DNA of 64,000 bases, from positions 1-64,000 of the forward strand of contig NZ_JBFRFW010000012.1 of assembly GCF_052115025.1 (NCBI RefSeq). The letters run 5' to 3'. The notes beneath the pieces are model-generated. The model saw only the letters and a program-made list of their open reading frames with translations, was not told the DNA's origin and did no database searches. This stretch comes from Bradyrhizobium_A sp052115025. Its GTDB lineage: Bacteria > Pseudomonadota > Alphaproteobacteria > Rhizobiales > Xanthobacteraceae. The position numbers and the translations under genes are program-made. Shown here piece by piece: positions 50,327 to 58,932 of the stretch. Each line of letters begins with the position of its first letter. Position 1 is the stretch's first letter.

Positions 50327-50743
50327 TCACAGGTCGTTGTTGGGGATGAACTTCACCACCACGATGGCCTGCCCGGCGGTCGCCGCCGCGCCGGTCTGCG
50401 TGTACGTGACATTGAGCTGGCTGTCGGCGGCGAGCGGCCCGAGCGCGGCGCCGGTCGGCGCAATGTTCTGGGTCAATGCAACCGCGCCAGGCGCAGCCGC
50501 ACCGCCGGCGACCACGTTGGCGTTGGACGCGCCGAGGCCCACGCTCAGCACGTTGGTGGTGGCCGCGTTGAACGGCGTCACCACCTGCACGTCGGTGCCG
50601 ATGATGAGGGCGCCGGCCGGCAGCCACTGCTTGGTGTTGCCGTTGGCAACGTTCGGGTCGTTGAAGTTGACGGTGAAGCGCGCATAGCCCACCTGCTGGC
50701 TGGTGTTGCGGCGCGCGGTCGAGCCGGGGATGCCGGTCGTCAT
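50327..50743 (-). CDS. Phage hypothetical structural protein
   Basis: 138 residues, beta-rich, beginning MTTGIPGSTARRNTSQQVGYARFTV, with GNTKQWLPAGALIIGTDVQVVTPF and a C-terminal GQAIVVVKFIPNNDL. It lies between the major capsid gene and the 245-residue protein. By position it is a likely decoration or minor head protein. The start at 50743 has a weak AGGA upstream. Confidence 0.65.
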   Translation of the reverse strand: MTTGIPGSTARRNTSQQVGYARFTVNFNDPNVANGNTKQWLPAGALIIGTDVQVVTPFNAATTNVLSVGLGASNANVVAGGAAAPGAVALTQNIAPTGAALGPLAADSQLNVTYTQTGAAATAGQAIVVVKFIPNNDL

Positions 50744-50859
50744 GGCGGATGATCCTTGTGATGGAAGGGAGAGGGAAACGCTGGTCACGCGGGACGCGGG
50801 CGACACGCGCCCGCGCCGTCAGGCCCGTCGCATGCCGCTATCGCGGCATGCCATGGGCG

Positions 50860-51927
50860 TCAGTGCGCCGTGGCGTAGGTGGTGGCGACGATGGTGCCGA
50901 AGTCGAGGCCGTTGAACACCGTCTTCTTCACGCCCCAGATGGTCTGGGACGAAATGCCGAGCTCGCGCTCGTAGTCGAACAGCTCTTCCACCCACTTGTA
51001 GTTCACGCCCTCGGAGAACTCCCTGCCGAACGCGAGCGCGCCGGCCTGGGCGCCGCAGAACACCGCACGGCGGGTGCTGGTCTGCTGCGTGCCCGCGTTG
51101 GAGATCCCCATGGGGATGCGGTTGGAGCGGTGCAGGATGACGCCGTTGTACTCGCCGAGCGCGCCGGTGTAGATCGGGCTCTTGGAGCCCGCGCCGCCGG
51201 CCAGCGCCGCCTTCTGGATGTCCAGCCACTGGCCCGAGCTGGTGGAGGTGCGCAGGTCCGTGATCTGGTAGTCGTGCAGGAACATCAGGAACTTGTTCTC
51301 GCCCTGCACCTTGATCGGCCGGATCAGCGGCGTCGCGGTGTACGCCCGCTCGACACAGGTGTCGATGAGCGCGAGGTTGAACGTCTTGGTGTTGTCGCTG
51401 TTGATCGTGGCGTCGTCGGTCGCGCCGCCGCCGCGCACGATGCGGGTCGGCGGTGCGACGGTGTTGTTGCCGGCATAGCGCATGTCCGTCACCAGCGTGT
51501 TGCCGGCGAGATGGTTGAACATGGCGGTGTCGAAGCGGTTGGAGAACCAGTCCTTCAGCCCGAGCTTGCCCTCTTCGCGCAGGCTGAACGGCACGCGCTG
51601 CGCGTCGATGGTGTTCTTGTTGCGCACCCGCACCGCGTGCGCCAGCTCGTTGATGATCACCTTGTCGGAATAGGTGGTCAGCGATTCCTCGTTGCCCATC
51701 AGCGTCTGCGCCTCGGTGACGCCGTCGCCCGACAGCTGCATGCGCAGGCCGAAGGTCACGGTGTCGCCGGCATTGGTCGAGGTCTCGGTCTTGAGGTGGA
51801 TCATGTTGTCCGATCCGGTCCCCATGAACTTGCCGAAATACGTCTCTTTGAGGGCTTCAGCTGCGAGCTTCTTCGCCCACAGCTTGTTGGAGAGTGAGTC
51901 GTTCACTCCATAGGTCGTGGATGCCAT
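50860..51927 (-). CDS. Major capsid protein, N4-gp56 family
   Basis: A 355-residue HK97-fold capsid protein of the N4-gp56 type: SNKLWAKKLAAEALKETYFGKFMG, then DTVTFGLRMQLSGDGVTEAQTLMGNEESLTTYSDKVIINEL, HAVRVRN and the C-terminal FGREFSEGVNYKWVEELFDYERELGISSQTIWGVKKT. Length and motifs fit the family. It is normally next to the scaffold gene, but here a 3-kb block with a histidine kinase lies between them. Confidence 0.9.
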   Translation of the reverse strand: MASTTYGVNDSLSNKLWAKKLAAEALKETYFGKFMGTGSDNMIHLKTETSTNAGDTVTFGLRMQLSGDGVTEAQTLMGNEESLTTYSDKVIINELAHAVRVRNKNTIDAQRVPFSLREEGKLGLKDWFSNRFDTAMFNHLAGNTLVTDMRYAGNNTVAPPTRIVRGGGATDDATINSDNTKTFNLALIDTCVERAYTATPLIRPIKVQGENKFLMFLHDYQITDLRTSTSSGQWLDIQKAALAGGAGSKSPIYTGALGEYNGVILHRSNRIPMGISNAGTQQTSTRRAVFCGAQAGALAFGREFSEGVNYKWVEELFDYERELGISSQTIWGVKKTVFNGLDFGTIVATTYATAH

Positions 51928-52118
51928 GGTGGCAGGTCTCCGAATTGATTGATGTGAGGTGCTGGATGTGCACGCATCACGCCCGCGCGTGGCGCATCAC
52001 CGCGTTTGACGCCCCGGTGGCGGGCGAAGGCGCTTAACGACCGCCAGTCGAAGAGATCGAAACGGAACGTCGAACCATAACCGATATCAGCAGGAAGTTA
52101 GCTGCACCCGAGCCCGCT

Positions 52119-52531
52119 TTACGGAAGCGGGTACGTAGGCTCGAATGTGCCAGCCGGCGGACGTAGCAATGTCGGAAGATCGCGAATATTGTAAGGGCCA
52201 AAGCCCATCGTCGCGCTCAATACCGGCGCGCCAATGTTTGCAGAACGCCCCTGTAAGAGTGCCGCTGGGTCGACGCCATAGCCCCGTCCGGACGGGCTCC
52301 AGCCAATATTGACTCTCTGCCCTCCCAGCGCAATTGAGGGACCCGTAAGGTACTCGCGTACATTGCTCGCACGTCCGACAGTCACTGAAGGCGTCAGATC
52401 AGGCGTCGACACGGCGAATTGCGGATAGATATTGCCGTCTGTATCGACACAGGCTCCCCACCGAACCCGAATGGCGTCCAGGTGGCACAACCGAAAAGAC
52501 CTGCACGCAACGCTTTATCGAAATCGCTCAT
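52119..52531 (-). pseudogene. Frameshifted small modular protein (DxDGxxYPQ domain)
   Basis: ATG at 52531 with GAGGA upstream reads MSDFDKALRAGLFG ... PFGFGG, then the frame is lost in the G4 run (C4 on plus, 52456-52459). With one extra G it continues GACVDTDGNIYPQFAVSTPDL to the stop at 52119, giving about 137 residues. The joined product matches the C-terminal domain of the 61238 gene (FGVGVGGGAYFDSDGYYYPQ, then a DLE/LTGxS segment). A tract slip or sequencing error explains the break. Confidence 0.6.
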
Positions 52532-52668
52532 TCCATCCTCGCTCGCGCCAAGAGATTTCAAATTGAGCTGGGAGCAGCAGCTGCGCTGCGATAAGGCGAA
52601 ATAAGCCGACCGGTCGCTGCAAGCGGCCAGTTGCTAGACGGCTGTGATGACGAGCAGCATTCGGTCGG

Positions 52669-53088
52669 CTAGTCTATTTTTTGGGAGGCGCTATGAAAGT
52701 CGCGGTATTGCCTCCAGCGCTTCCAGGTCGCGTAGCCGAGGCCAAGGCTCGCTGCCGCCGCCGCGACCGCGCGGCTCAGATCATCCGCGACGAACGAGCC
52801 GATCGCGAGCAGAACAAATCCAAGCAGGAAGCAGGCGAAGGCCCGCAGGTAGCGCCGCCGCGCCAGGTCAGGGACCTGCCGATTCCAGATGTAGATATCG
52901 ACGGCGAAACCATAGGTGTTTCGATCCTGCCGGAAATCGAACGGCAGCGCCGGTTCCGCCTGCCGAAACGCCAGCGTCAGCTGCACCGCGCCGACCAGCC
53001 ATATGACCAGAGCCGCAGATGCCAACAGCGGATACATTCCAACGCCCCATCCGGCTACGGCACACAACGAAAGGCCGCACCACGACAT
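52669..53088 (-). CDS. Small polytopic membrane protein next to the modular protein
   Basis: 139 residues with four membrane helices in two pairs (about 3-22, 26-44 and 85-103, 105-120) separated by a charged loop (RQAEPALPFDFRQDRNTYGFAVDIYIWNRQVPDLARRRYL). It lies directly upstream of the DxDGxxYPQ gene in the same direction; a similar two-gene order exists at 62454/61238. ATG at 53088 or TTG at 53118. Family unknown. Confidence 0.55.
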   Translation of the reverse strand: MSWCGLSLCAVAGWGVGMYPLLASAALVIWLVGAVQLTLAFRQAEPALPFDFRQDRNTYGFAVDIYIWNRQVPDLARRRYLRAFACFLLGFVLLAIGSFVADDLSRAVAAAAASLGLGYATWKRWRQYRDFHSASQKID

Positions 53089-53208
53089 GAAGGTGGCGCA
53101 GCCGTCCGGCCGGATCAAGTCGTCGTCGAGGCAAGTGGCCCCGGTTCGTCGTAGCGCAGCATCCCCACGAGCTGCGCTACGACATGTCGTCGTGTCAGCC
53201 CCTTTCGT

Positions 53209-53427
53209 TCAGTGCACCGTCGCCAGCGGCACCACGGCGGCGAGATTGCCGGCCGGATCGAAGGCGCAGATGCAGAGCCCCGCGAGCATCGCTTGCGGCA
53301 TGCCCTTGGCGAGCCGGGCCGCCAACGCACGTCCACGCCGCATCGCCCCGTTGGGCTTCAGCCAGAACTCGCCAGCGGGCCGATCGAAAGAGGTCAGGTC
53401 GGTCAGTTCAAAGCTGAATTTTTGCAT
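53209..53427 (-). CDS. Small hypothetical protein
   Basis: 72 residues beginning MQKFSFELTDLTSFDRPAGEFW, with an Ala/Arg-rich helix and a hydrophobic C-terminal segment (AMLAGLCICAFDPAGNLAAVVPLA). GGGAGAAA is well placed before the ATG. It lies in the host-like insert between scaffold and capsid. Not recognised. Confidence 0.5.
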   Translation of the reverse strand: MQKFSFELTDLTSFDRPAGEFWLKPNGAMRRGRALAARLAKGMPQAMLAGLCICAFDPAGNLAAVVPLATVH

Positions 53428-53685
53428 CGTGGTTTCTCCCGCGCCAACAACAACCCATGCAAATGAAGGCCGTTCGTTGACCGGGAGTTACTATCCCCGT
53501 TGTCCACAGGGCTACCGCCCGGAAAGACGCAGGTTAGCGCATACCAGATCGCCGCCGGCCACATCGCTGGCGCCGGCGGAGCAGACCGCACGCGGACCGT
53601 TCACGGCGCGACATCCGGTTCCCGCAGCGTGGACAATGCCGGCAGCCGCGCGGTAGGCTTTCTATCCGTTCGCCGAGACAGAGCC

Positions 53686-54651
53686 ATGACGTGGATCGAC
53701 GAATTCCGGAACGGCTGGCGAGGTCTCGCGGAACCGTCGAAGACCCTGGCCATCGGTTTCGCCGTCGCCTGTCTCGCCGTCTGCACCGCGCTGCGGCTCG
53801 GCCTGTCGCTGCTGCGTCCTGACCTGCCGTTCACGCCTTATGTTCCCGCCGTGGTGTTCGCGACCGTGCTCGGCGGCGCCTGGATCGGTGCGGCTGCCGC
53901 GCTCGCCGGCGCCCTGCTCGGCTATCTCCTGCATTTCGGCCCCGGCCCGGCCGGCGGCGCCAAATTCGCGCTCGCGGCGGTCTATCTTGCGACCTGCGGC
54001 ATATTCGTGTGGGGCGTCGCGCACTATCGCCGCATCCTCGCCCGCCATCGCGCCGTCACCGATCGCCTGATGGCGGAGGAAAGCTACCGCAAACTGGTCG
54101 TCGAGGAACTGCAACACCGGTTGCGCAACAAGGCCTCCACCATTCATGCCGTGGCGCGCCAGGTGCTGCGCGACCATCCCGAGGCGTGGGCTCGCCTCGA
54201 TGGCCGCATTCGCGCGCTGTCGGCGGCCGACAGCCTGATCGTCCGCGCCGACACCGGCGGCTGTGCGCTGCGCGACCTGCTGGTCTCGGAGCTCGAGCCC
54301 TACGGCCATGTCCGCTACACCCTGACGGGCGACGCCATTGCGCTGCCGGCGAAACTCGCCGTCAGCCTCGCCCTGATCTTCCATGAGCTCGCGACCAACG
54401 CCGCCAAGTACGGCTCGTTCGCATCGACCAGCGGCCTGCTCAACGTGTCGTGGCGCCAGGACGCCGATCGTCTCCACATCACATGGGACGAGACCGAAGG
54501 CCCGGAGGTGCACCCGCCGGAGTCCACCGGTTTCGGCACCCAGTTGCTGACATCGGCGCTGCGCGCGTTCGACGGCAGCGCCGAGCTGCAATTCCTGCCC
54601 ACCGGCCTGCGCTGCACCATCACCTGCCGCGTGCCGTCCGATCCCGCCTGA
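53686..54651 (+). CDS. HWE-type sensor histidine kinase inside the prophage
   Basis: 321 residues. The N-terminal membrane region has three or four helices (about 22-42, 46-65, 70-90, 98-115), DUF4118-like. Then the HWE/HisKA_2 H-box LVVEELQHRLRNKASTIHAVARQVL (phospho-His at about 148), the N-box FHELATNAAKYGSF (about 232), and WDETEGPEV with GFGTQLL at the ATP lid. All residues for kinase activity appear present. No response regulator is adjacent. It lies on the plus strand, opposite to the phage late genes, between scaffold and capsid. Such kinases are host signalling proteins, so this is probably captured host DNA or a moron. Confidence 0.85.
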   Translation: MTWIDEFRNGWRGLAEPSKTLAIGFAVACLAVCTALRLGLSLLRPDLPFTPYVPAVVFATVLGGAWIGAAAALAGALLGYLLHFGPGPAGGAKFALAAVYLATCGIFVWGVAHYRRILARHRAVTDRLMAEESYRKLVVEELQHRLRNKASTIHAVARQVLRDHPEAWARLDGRIRALSAADSLIVRADTGGCALRDLLVSELEPYGHVRYTLTGDAIALPAKLAVSLALIFHELATNAAKYGSFASTSGLLNVSWRQDADRLHITWDETEGPEVHPPESTGFGTQLLTSALRAFDGSAELQFLPTGLRCTITCRVPSDPA

Positions 54652-54735
54652 CCGGCCTGATGCACGGCCGCTGTGTCCCCCACGACATTGGCAATCCCGC
54701 CAGACTCGTCCAAGATCGTGTTTGGGAGGCTGTCC

Positions 54736-55017
54736 ATGGCAAATTACCTGGTGCACGTTCCGGTCTCACGCATCGTCGATGTGTTCAATGCGCTGAAGCT
54801 GCTCGGCACGGCCGAGCTCTACGACTACAAGCTGGTCACCGTGCGCTGCGACATGGACATCGAGGTGCTGCAGAAGGTGGTCGACGCGGTGAAACCGGAC
54901 CAGCCCGCGATCATCGTCAAGGTCGACGACTTCGTATTCCAGGGCGACCCGAGGGTCGAGAAAGCTGTCGGCGTCTGGCGCCGCGCCATGCCGGCGAACG
55001 GAGCGCCCGGCTTCTGA
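54736..55017 (+). CDS. Small hypothetical protein downstream of the kinase
   Basis: 93 residues, compact alpha/beta composition (ANYLVHVPVSRIVDVFNALKLLGTAELYDYKLVTVRCDMD, then VDAVKPDQPAIIVKVDDFVFQG). GGGAGG precedes the ATG, 84 bp after the kinase stop and in the same direction. It is not a receiver domain. Unknown family; possibly host-derived with the kinase. Confidence 0.6.
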   Translation: MANYLVHVPVSRIVDVFNALKLLGTAELYDYKLVTVRCDMDIEVLQKVVDAVKPDQPAIIVKVDDFVFQGDPRVEKAVGVWRRAMPANGAPGF

Positions 55018-55084
55018 CACGACACTCGACGCCGCCGACACCTGATCATCTCATCCCACCACCGCCCGCTCGCAGCCCTCTGCT

Positions 55085-55954
55085 TCAACCGCCCATGATG
55101 CGCTTCGCCTTGGCCGGGTTCTTGGCGCACCACGCCTCGAACTGGTCCATCGGCATCCGCAGCAGCGCCTCCGCGCTCATCTCGCTGTCGGAGGCACCGC
55201 CGCCGGCGCTGGTAAGGCTCTTGCCCGCCGCCTGGCCGCGGGCGATGGTGTCGAGCCGATCCTGCCCCGAGCCGCCACCCCTGACATAGCCGCGCTGCCT
55301 TGCGAGGTTGTAGATCACCTCGGCCGGGCTGCGCCGGCTCTGCAGCGCCATCTGCGCCACCGCGAACTCGTCTGCCAGCAGCGCCTGGTGCACCGCCTGC
55401 GGATCGTCATAGCCGAGCGCGACCAGCTCCTGCGCCCGGCTCTGCAGCAGATGGTTGTACGCCGCCTTGAAGTCGGGCGTGCGGCTTTCGAACTGCGCGG
55501 CGTCGACCTGATAGGCCCGCACCAGGTCGTCGCGCCAGGCGACCTCGCGCTTCTCCTGGTCGGCGGCGTCGAGCCGGCGGCGGATATCGCTCACCGCCGA
55601 GCTGGTGTTGCGCACCACGCCGAAAATATCATCCTCGACCGTCGGCTCGCGCTGCTGCGGCGGCGCCGTGAGGCGATCGATGACCGAGAACTTGCCCTTC
55701 AGCTCGGCGACCTCTCGCTGCAGATCGCGGTTCTGGCGGTCGAGATCGCGGCGACGGCCACGCTCTTCGTGCAGCGCCGCGAGCGGCACCACGCGCTCCT
55801 GCTGCGGCACGTCCTGCGCGTCGTGCAGCTGGCTGCCCTCGTCCGCCGCGGATGGCGCGGCGCCGGCATCGGCGGGAATTTCGGTCTGGCCGCCGGTGTC
55901 GAAATAGCTCTGTTCGTCCGGGGAGAGCGTCGCCCCGAGGTCGGTATCGGTCAT
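55085..55954 (-). CDS. Phage scaffolding protein (putative)
   Basis: 289 residues, acidic and helical, beginning MTDTDLGATLSPDEQSYFDTGG. A coiled coil is at about 55-90 (LAALHEERGRRRDLDRQNRDLQREVAELKGKF), and the basic C-terminus (QFEAWCAKNPAKAKRIMGG) is typical of scaffolds that bind capsid protein. In related phages this gene directly precedes the capsid gene; here an insert of about 3 kb separates them. It should be a transient core for procapsid assembly. Confidence 0.75.
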   Translation of the reverse strand: MTDTDLGATLSPDEQSYFDTGGQTEIPADAGAAPSAADEGSQLHDAQDVPQQERVVPLAALHEERGRRRDLDRQNRDLQREVAELKGKFSVIDRLTAPPQQREPTVEDDIFGVVRNTSSAVSDIRRRLDAADQEKREVAWRDDLVRAYQVDAAQFESRTPDFKAAYNHLLQSRAQELVALGYDDPQAVHQALLADEFAVAQMALQSRRSPAEVIYNLARQRGYVRGGGSGQDRLDTIARGQAAGKSLTSAGGGASDSEMSAEALLRMPMDQFEAWCAKNPAKAKRIMGG

Positions 55955-56031
55955 GGCATGATGTCCTGGCGGTGCTGCCGCCTCAGATGCGCAGGTTCGC
56001 CTGCGCGCGATGGCCGGGAGAGCCCCGGCAA

Positions 56032-56946
56032 TTACGATGCCAGCAACAGGATCTCGAGATCGCGGCGGCGGCGCGCGGCTGCCGCCTGCTGCGCTTGTTC
56101 TGCCTGCTGCGCCTGCGCCGCCTGCCGCTGCGCGGCCATGGCCTGCAGGTCGATCGCTGGCGCCTGCGGCTGGAGCGGCGCCGGCTGCGGCGTCATCACC
56201 GGCCGGAACGCCGGCTGCATCGGCCGCACGACCGGCGCCGGTGTCTTGCGCGTGATCTCAGCGAGCCGGCGCTGTTCCTCCAGCTCCTCGAGGTAGTGCC
56301 CGACGCCGCCATAAACGAGGTCAAAATCGGCGCCGGTGCGCACCAGCACGTTGTTGCCGAACGCCAGGGCATAGGACGCGCCGGCTGCCGGCATGGTGAT
56401 GGCGACGGTGAAGCCATAGCCGGTCAGCGTGAACGCGCCCGGCCCCGCGGCGTGGCTGACGCCCTCGGCCACGGCCCTGCCCGCCACGCCATAGGTGCCG
56501 CCGGCCGCCTGCCACTTCGCCGCGAAGGTCGCGTTGACACCGCCGACAATATAGACGCCCGTCACCGCCGCGCCGGCCGTCCCGAATCCGGCAGCGACGC
56601 CGGACGACACATAGGCGCCGCCAGCGGCGATCATCCTGCCGCCGAACACGATTGCCATGCCGGTCGACGCGTAGGCGCCGGGCGCGCCCGCGAAGGCCAG
56701 CGCCATGCCCTCGGCATTGCCGGTGAGGCTGTAGGCGCCGGCCGTCGGTGCCAGCGTATCCGCAAAGCCGGTCGCGACGCCCGTCAGCACATAGCCGCCG
56801 GCCGCCGCCGTCAACGCCTCGTTGAACCGCGCCGCGACACCCGTCAGCGCATAGGCGCCGCTCGCAGCCGCCAGCAGGTAATTCGCCGTCGCCCTGCGCG
56901 GTCCGGCGCCGAGCGCCACAACGCCGATGGCATCAAATCCGAGCAT
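56032..56946 (-). CDS. Phage repeat protein with about nine 19-21-residue repeats
   Basis: 304 residues. Starting near residue 30, a unit of the form A-x-x-G-(A/V)-Y-x-L-T-G-x-A-x-x-F repeats about nine times to residue 205 (AGAYSLTGNAEGM, AGGAYVSSGVAAGF and similar), predicting a regular beta solenoid or stacked hairpins as in fibres. Then YGGVGHYLEELEEQRRLAEI and a Gln/Ala-rich coiled-coil tail. Probably a fibre or head-decoration protein. It follows the receptor-binding-like protein with 3 bp between. Confidence 0.65.
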   Translation of the reverse strand: MLGFDAIGVVALGAGPRRATANYLLAAASGAYALTGVAARFNEALTAAAGGYVLTGVATGFADTLAPTAGAYSLTGNAEGMALAFAGAPGAYASTGMAIVFGGRMIAAGGAYVSSGVAAGFGTAGAAVTGVYIVGGVNATFAAKWQAAGGTYGVAGRAVAEGVSHAAGPGAFTLTGYGFTVAITMPAAGASYALAFGNNVLVRTGADFDLVYGGVGHYLEELEEQRRLAEITRKTPAPVVRPMQPAFRPVMTPQPAPLQPQAPAIDLQAMAAQRQAAQAQQAEQAQQAAAARRRRDLEILLLAS

Positions 56947-56949
56947 CGG

Positions 56950-58239
56950 TCAAAGCTCCGCCGACACCGCATAGTCCATGGACAGGTTGGTCATGCCGGA
57001 CTGCGGCCCGTAGTAGAACGCAAAACCGCTGTCCGACCATGCCGAGATCGTCGGCGTGCCGCCATTGGTCCAGGCGCTGACGAGATAGCTCACCTTGCCC
57101 GACGCGCCGGCATTGTCGTAGGTCACCGGCTGGATCGACGCCCGCATGACGACCGGATAGCGCACGAACGTGCCCCAGTAACCGCTGGCCGGCCCGACCA
57201 TCAGGATGGCGCCACCGCCGCCGCCGACATTGCTGCCGGGCGGCACGCCCTGCCCGTAGCTCTTCTGAAAATAGCGCTGGCAGAATGTCATTTCGGTGCC
57301 GACGGCGCGCAGCTCCGGCGGCGGCGGCGCGGCGTTGAGGCCGACGGGAGCGAACGGCGTCACGCGGATATCCAGCTCGGTGACCTGCACGCTCTTGCCG
57401 CCCGATGACAGATTGTTGCCGAAGTCCAACAGGACCTGCAGACCGTAGCCGCTGGCCGCGGCGGCGCTGAACGTATAGGCCACGCGCGTCCATGCGCCAT
57501 TCGGACAGGGCTGCAGGCTGGCGGCATTGAGATCGGTCGTCTGCGCACTGCTCCAGTTGTCGATGGCGCTGGGATGCGTGACGGTGAGGGTCGGCGTGAT
57601 GCTCGCGCCCGTGTTGTTGTAGATCTGCGCCTGGACGGTGACGCTCTGCGATGCCAGCGGCGCCGCGACCAGGCTTTCGATGCGCTGATACACCAGCACA
57701 TCCGTCACGCTCGCCGCGCCGGTCACCTTCAGGCTGTTGGTGCCGAGCAGCCGCCCGGCCGCCTGGGTCACCGTCACCGCCGCACCGCTCGGCGTCACCA
57801 TCCAGCCATCAGCCGTATACGTGCCGCCGCCGGACGCAGCTGAGATCGACGTCCCCCGCTGCCAGATATCCATGCCGGCGTTGCGGAACTTGTTGACATA
57901 GCCGCTGCCGGTCGACGCCAGGTTGATCAGGTCGGCCGACAGCGCCGTGCAATAGACGTTCGGCGCCGTGCTGAAGTTGATGGCTGCCGTGGTGCCGGCC
58001 GAGTTGGCGGTGATGGTGGTGCGCGCCAGCGTGGTGGTGCCGCTGGCGTAGGTGCCGAAGCCGATTTCCCACTGGGTCAGGTCGAGGCTCTGCGCCCGAT
58101 AGGCATAGACGGCGCCGTTCACCGCGCCGCCGGCCGCCGGCGTCTGGTAGCCGGTCAGCGCCGCGGAGACGACAAAGCTGCCCGTGCCGCCGGCCGTCGG
58201 GTTGAAGCCGACCGCGTCGATGAAGCCGGTTGCCGGCAT
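56950..58239 (-). CDS. Phage fibre / receptor-binding-like protein
   Basis: 429 residues, beta-rich. The N-terminus MPATGFIDAVGFNPTAGGTGSFVVSAALTGYQTPAAGG looks like a virion-attachment module. The middle (FRNAGMDIWQRGTSISAASGGGTYTADGWMVTPSG ... YQRIESL) is the carbohydrate-binding jelly-roll pattern seen in phage tail proteins. The C-terminus TEMTFCQRYFQKSYG is also common in such fibres. Its ATG overlaps the upstream stop by one base. Likely contacts the cell surface. Confidence 0.72.
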   Translation of the reverse strand: MPATGFIDAVGFNPTAGGTGSFVVSAALTGYQTPAAGGAVNGAVYAYRAQSLDLTQWEIGFGTYASGTTTLARTTITANSAGTTAAINFSTAPNVYCTALSADLINLASTGSGYVNKFRNAGMDIWQRGTSISAASGGGTYTADGWMVTPSGAAVTVTQAAGRLLGTNSLKVTGAASVTDVLVYQRIESLVAAPLASQSVTVQAQIYNNTGASITPTLTVTHPSAIDNWSSAQTTDLNAASLQPCPNGAWTRVAYTFSAAAASGYGLQVLLDFGNNLSSGGKSVQVTELDIRVTPFAPVGLNAAPPPPELRAVGTEMTFCQRYFQKSYGQGVPPGSNVGGGGGAILMVGPASGYWGTFVRYPVVMRASIQPVTYDNAGASGKVSYLVSAWTNGGTPTISAWSDSGFAFYYGPQSGMTNLSMDYAVSAEL

Positions 58240-58493
58240 CAGGCCGTCTGCCCGTTCAGCGCGTTGGCGATCTGCGCGATCTGCTGCAGGATGCCGACCA
58301 GTGGCGCCTCGATCGCAGCAATCTGCGCATCGAGCGGCTGAAGCGTGGTGGCAAGGCTCGCCGCCGCCTGGGCCACCGCCGCGTCACGCTGCGCGCGGAT
58401 CGGCGCCGACTGCGCCAGCGCCGTATCGCGCTGCTGGCAGAGGGTGGTGAACTGCTGCTTGAGCAGGGTCAGGGTGTCGGGAGTGGTGGCCAT
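58239..58493 (-). CDS. Phage small coiled-coil protein
   Basis: 84 residues, almost entirely helical with heptad-like hydrophobics (LTLLKQQFTTLCQQRDTALAQ, LQPLDAQIAAIEAPLVGILQQIAQI). It overlaps the fibre start (shared A/T of TGATG). It may be a fibre chaperone or a small structural protein. Confidence 0.6.
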   Translation of the reverse strand: MATTPDTLTLLKQQFTTLCQQRDTALAQSAPIRAQRDAAVAQAAASLATTLQPLDAQIAAIEAPLVGILQQIAQIANALNGQTA

Positions 58494-58502
58494 GGGGGCT
58501 CC

Positions 58503-58922
58503 TTACGCCAGCGTGAACACGCCGTTGGTCTGGTCGAGCGACACGGTGAAGCTGTTGCCGCTGGTCAGCGTGATCGCGGTGCCGTAGTCCCACCAGGCGA
58601 TCAGGTTGCCGCTTGCTGCGGTCGCATTGTAGAGCACGGCATACTCAAACGGCGCGAAGCTGCCGCCCACGGCCGTGAACACCACCGGCGACAGGATCAG
58701 CTTGTAGCTGCCGGAGGTGTTGTTGCCGGAGACGAACACCGCCTGATTGCCGCCGGCCACATAGCCGTTGCCGGCCGCGATCTCGGTCAGATTGGCCTTG
58801 ATCGTGTTGGTCGCAGCCGGCGCATTGAGCGTCAGCATGATCTTCAGCGTATCGCTGTTGAGGTTGTGCACCTTGGTGGCCATGTCGGACACGAAGGAAT
58901 TGAACTTGTTGTAGGCCGCCAC
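58503..58922 (-). CDS. Phage hypothetical structural protein
   Basis: 139 residues starting MAAYNKFNSFVSDMATKVHNLNSDTLKIML, followed by LTEIAAGNGYVAGG and a beta-rich end (AWWDYGTAITLTSGNSFTVSL). Proteins with this start and ending pattern are frequent minor virion proteins in tailed phages. It lies 10 bp after the portal gene. Confidence 0.68.
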   Translation of the reverse strand: MAAYNKFNSFVSDMATKVHNLNSDTLKIMLTLNAPAATNTIKANLTEIAAGNGYVAGGNQAVFVSGNNTSGSYKLILSPVVFTAVGGSFAPFEYAVLYNATAASGNLIAWWDYGTAITLTSGNSFTVSLDQTNGVFTLA

Positions 58923-58932
58923 GGGTCAGCTC

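Noticed and set aside
53686..54651. Placing a prophage end within the kinase block, that is, treating it as flanking host DNA
   Set aside because: Phage structural genes of the same operon direction and type continue on both sides, so the block is an insert rather than a boundary.
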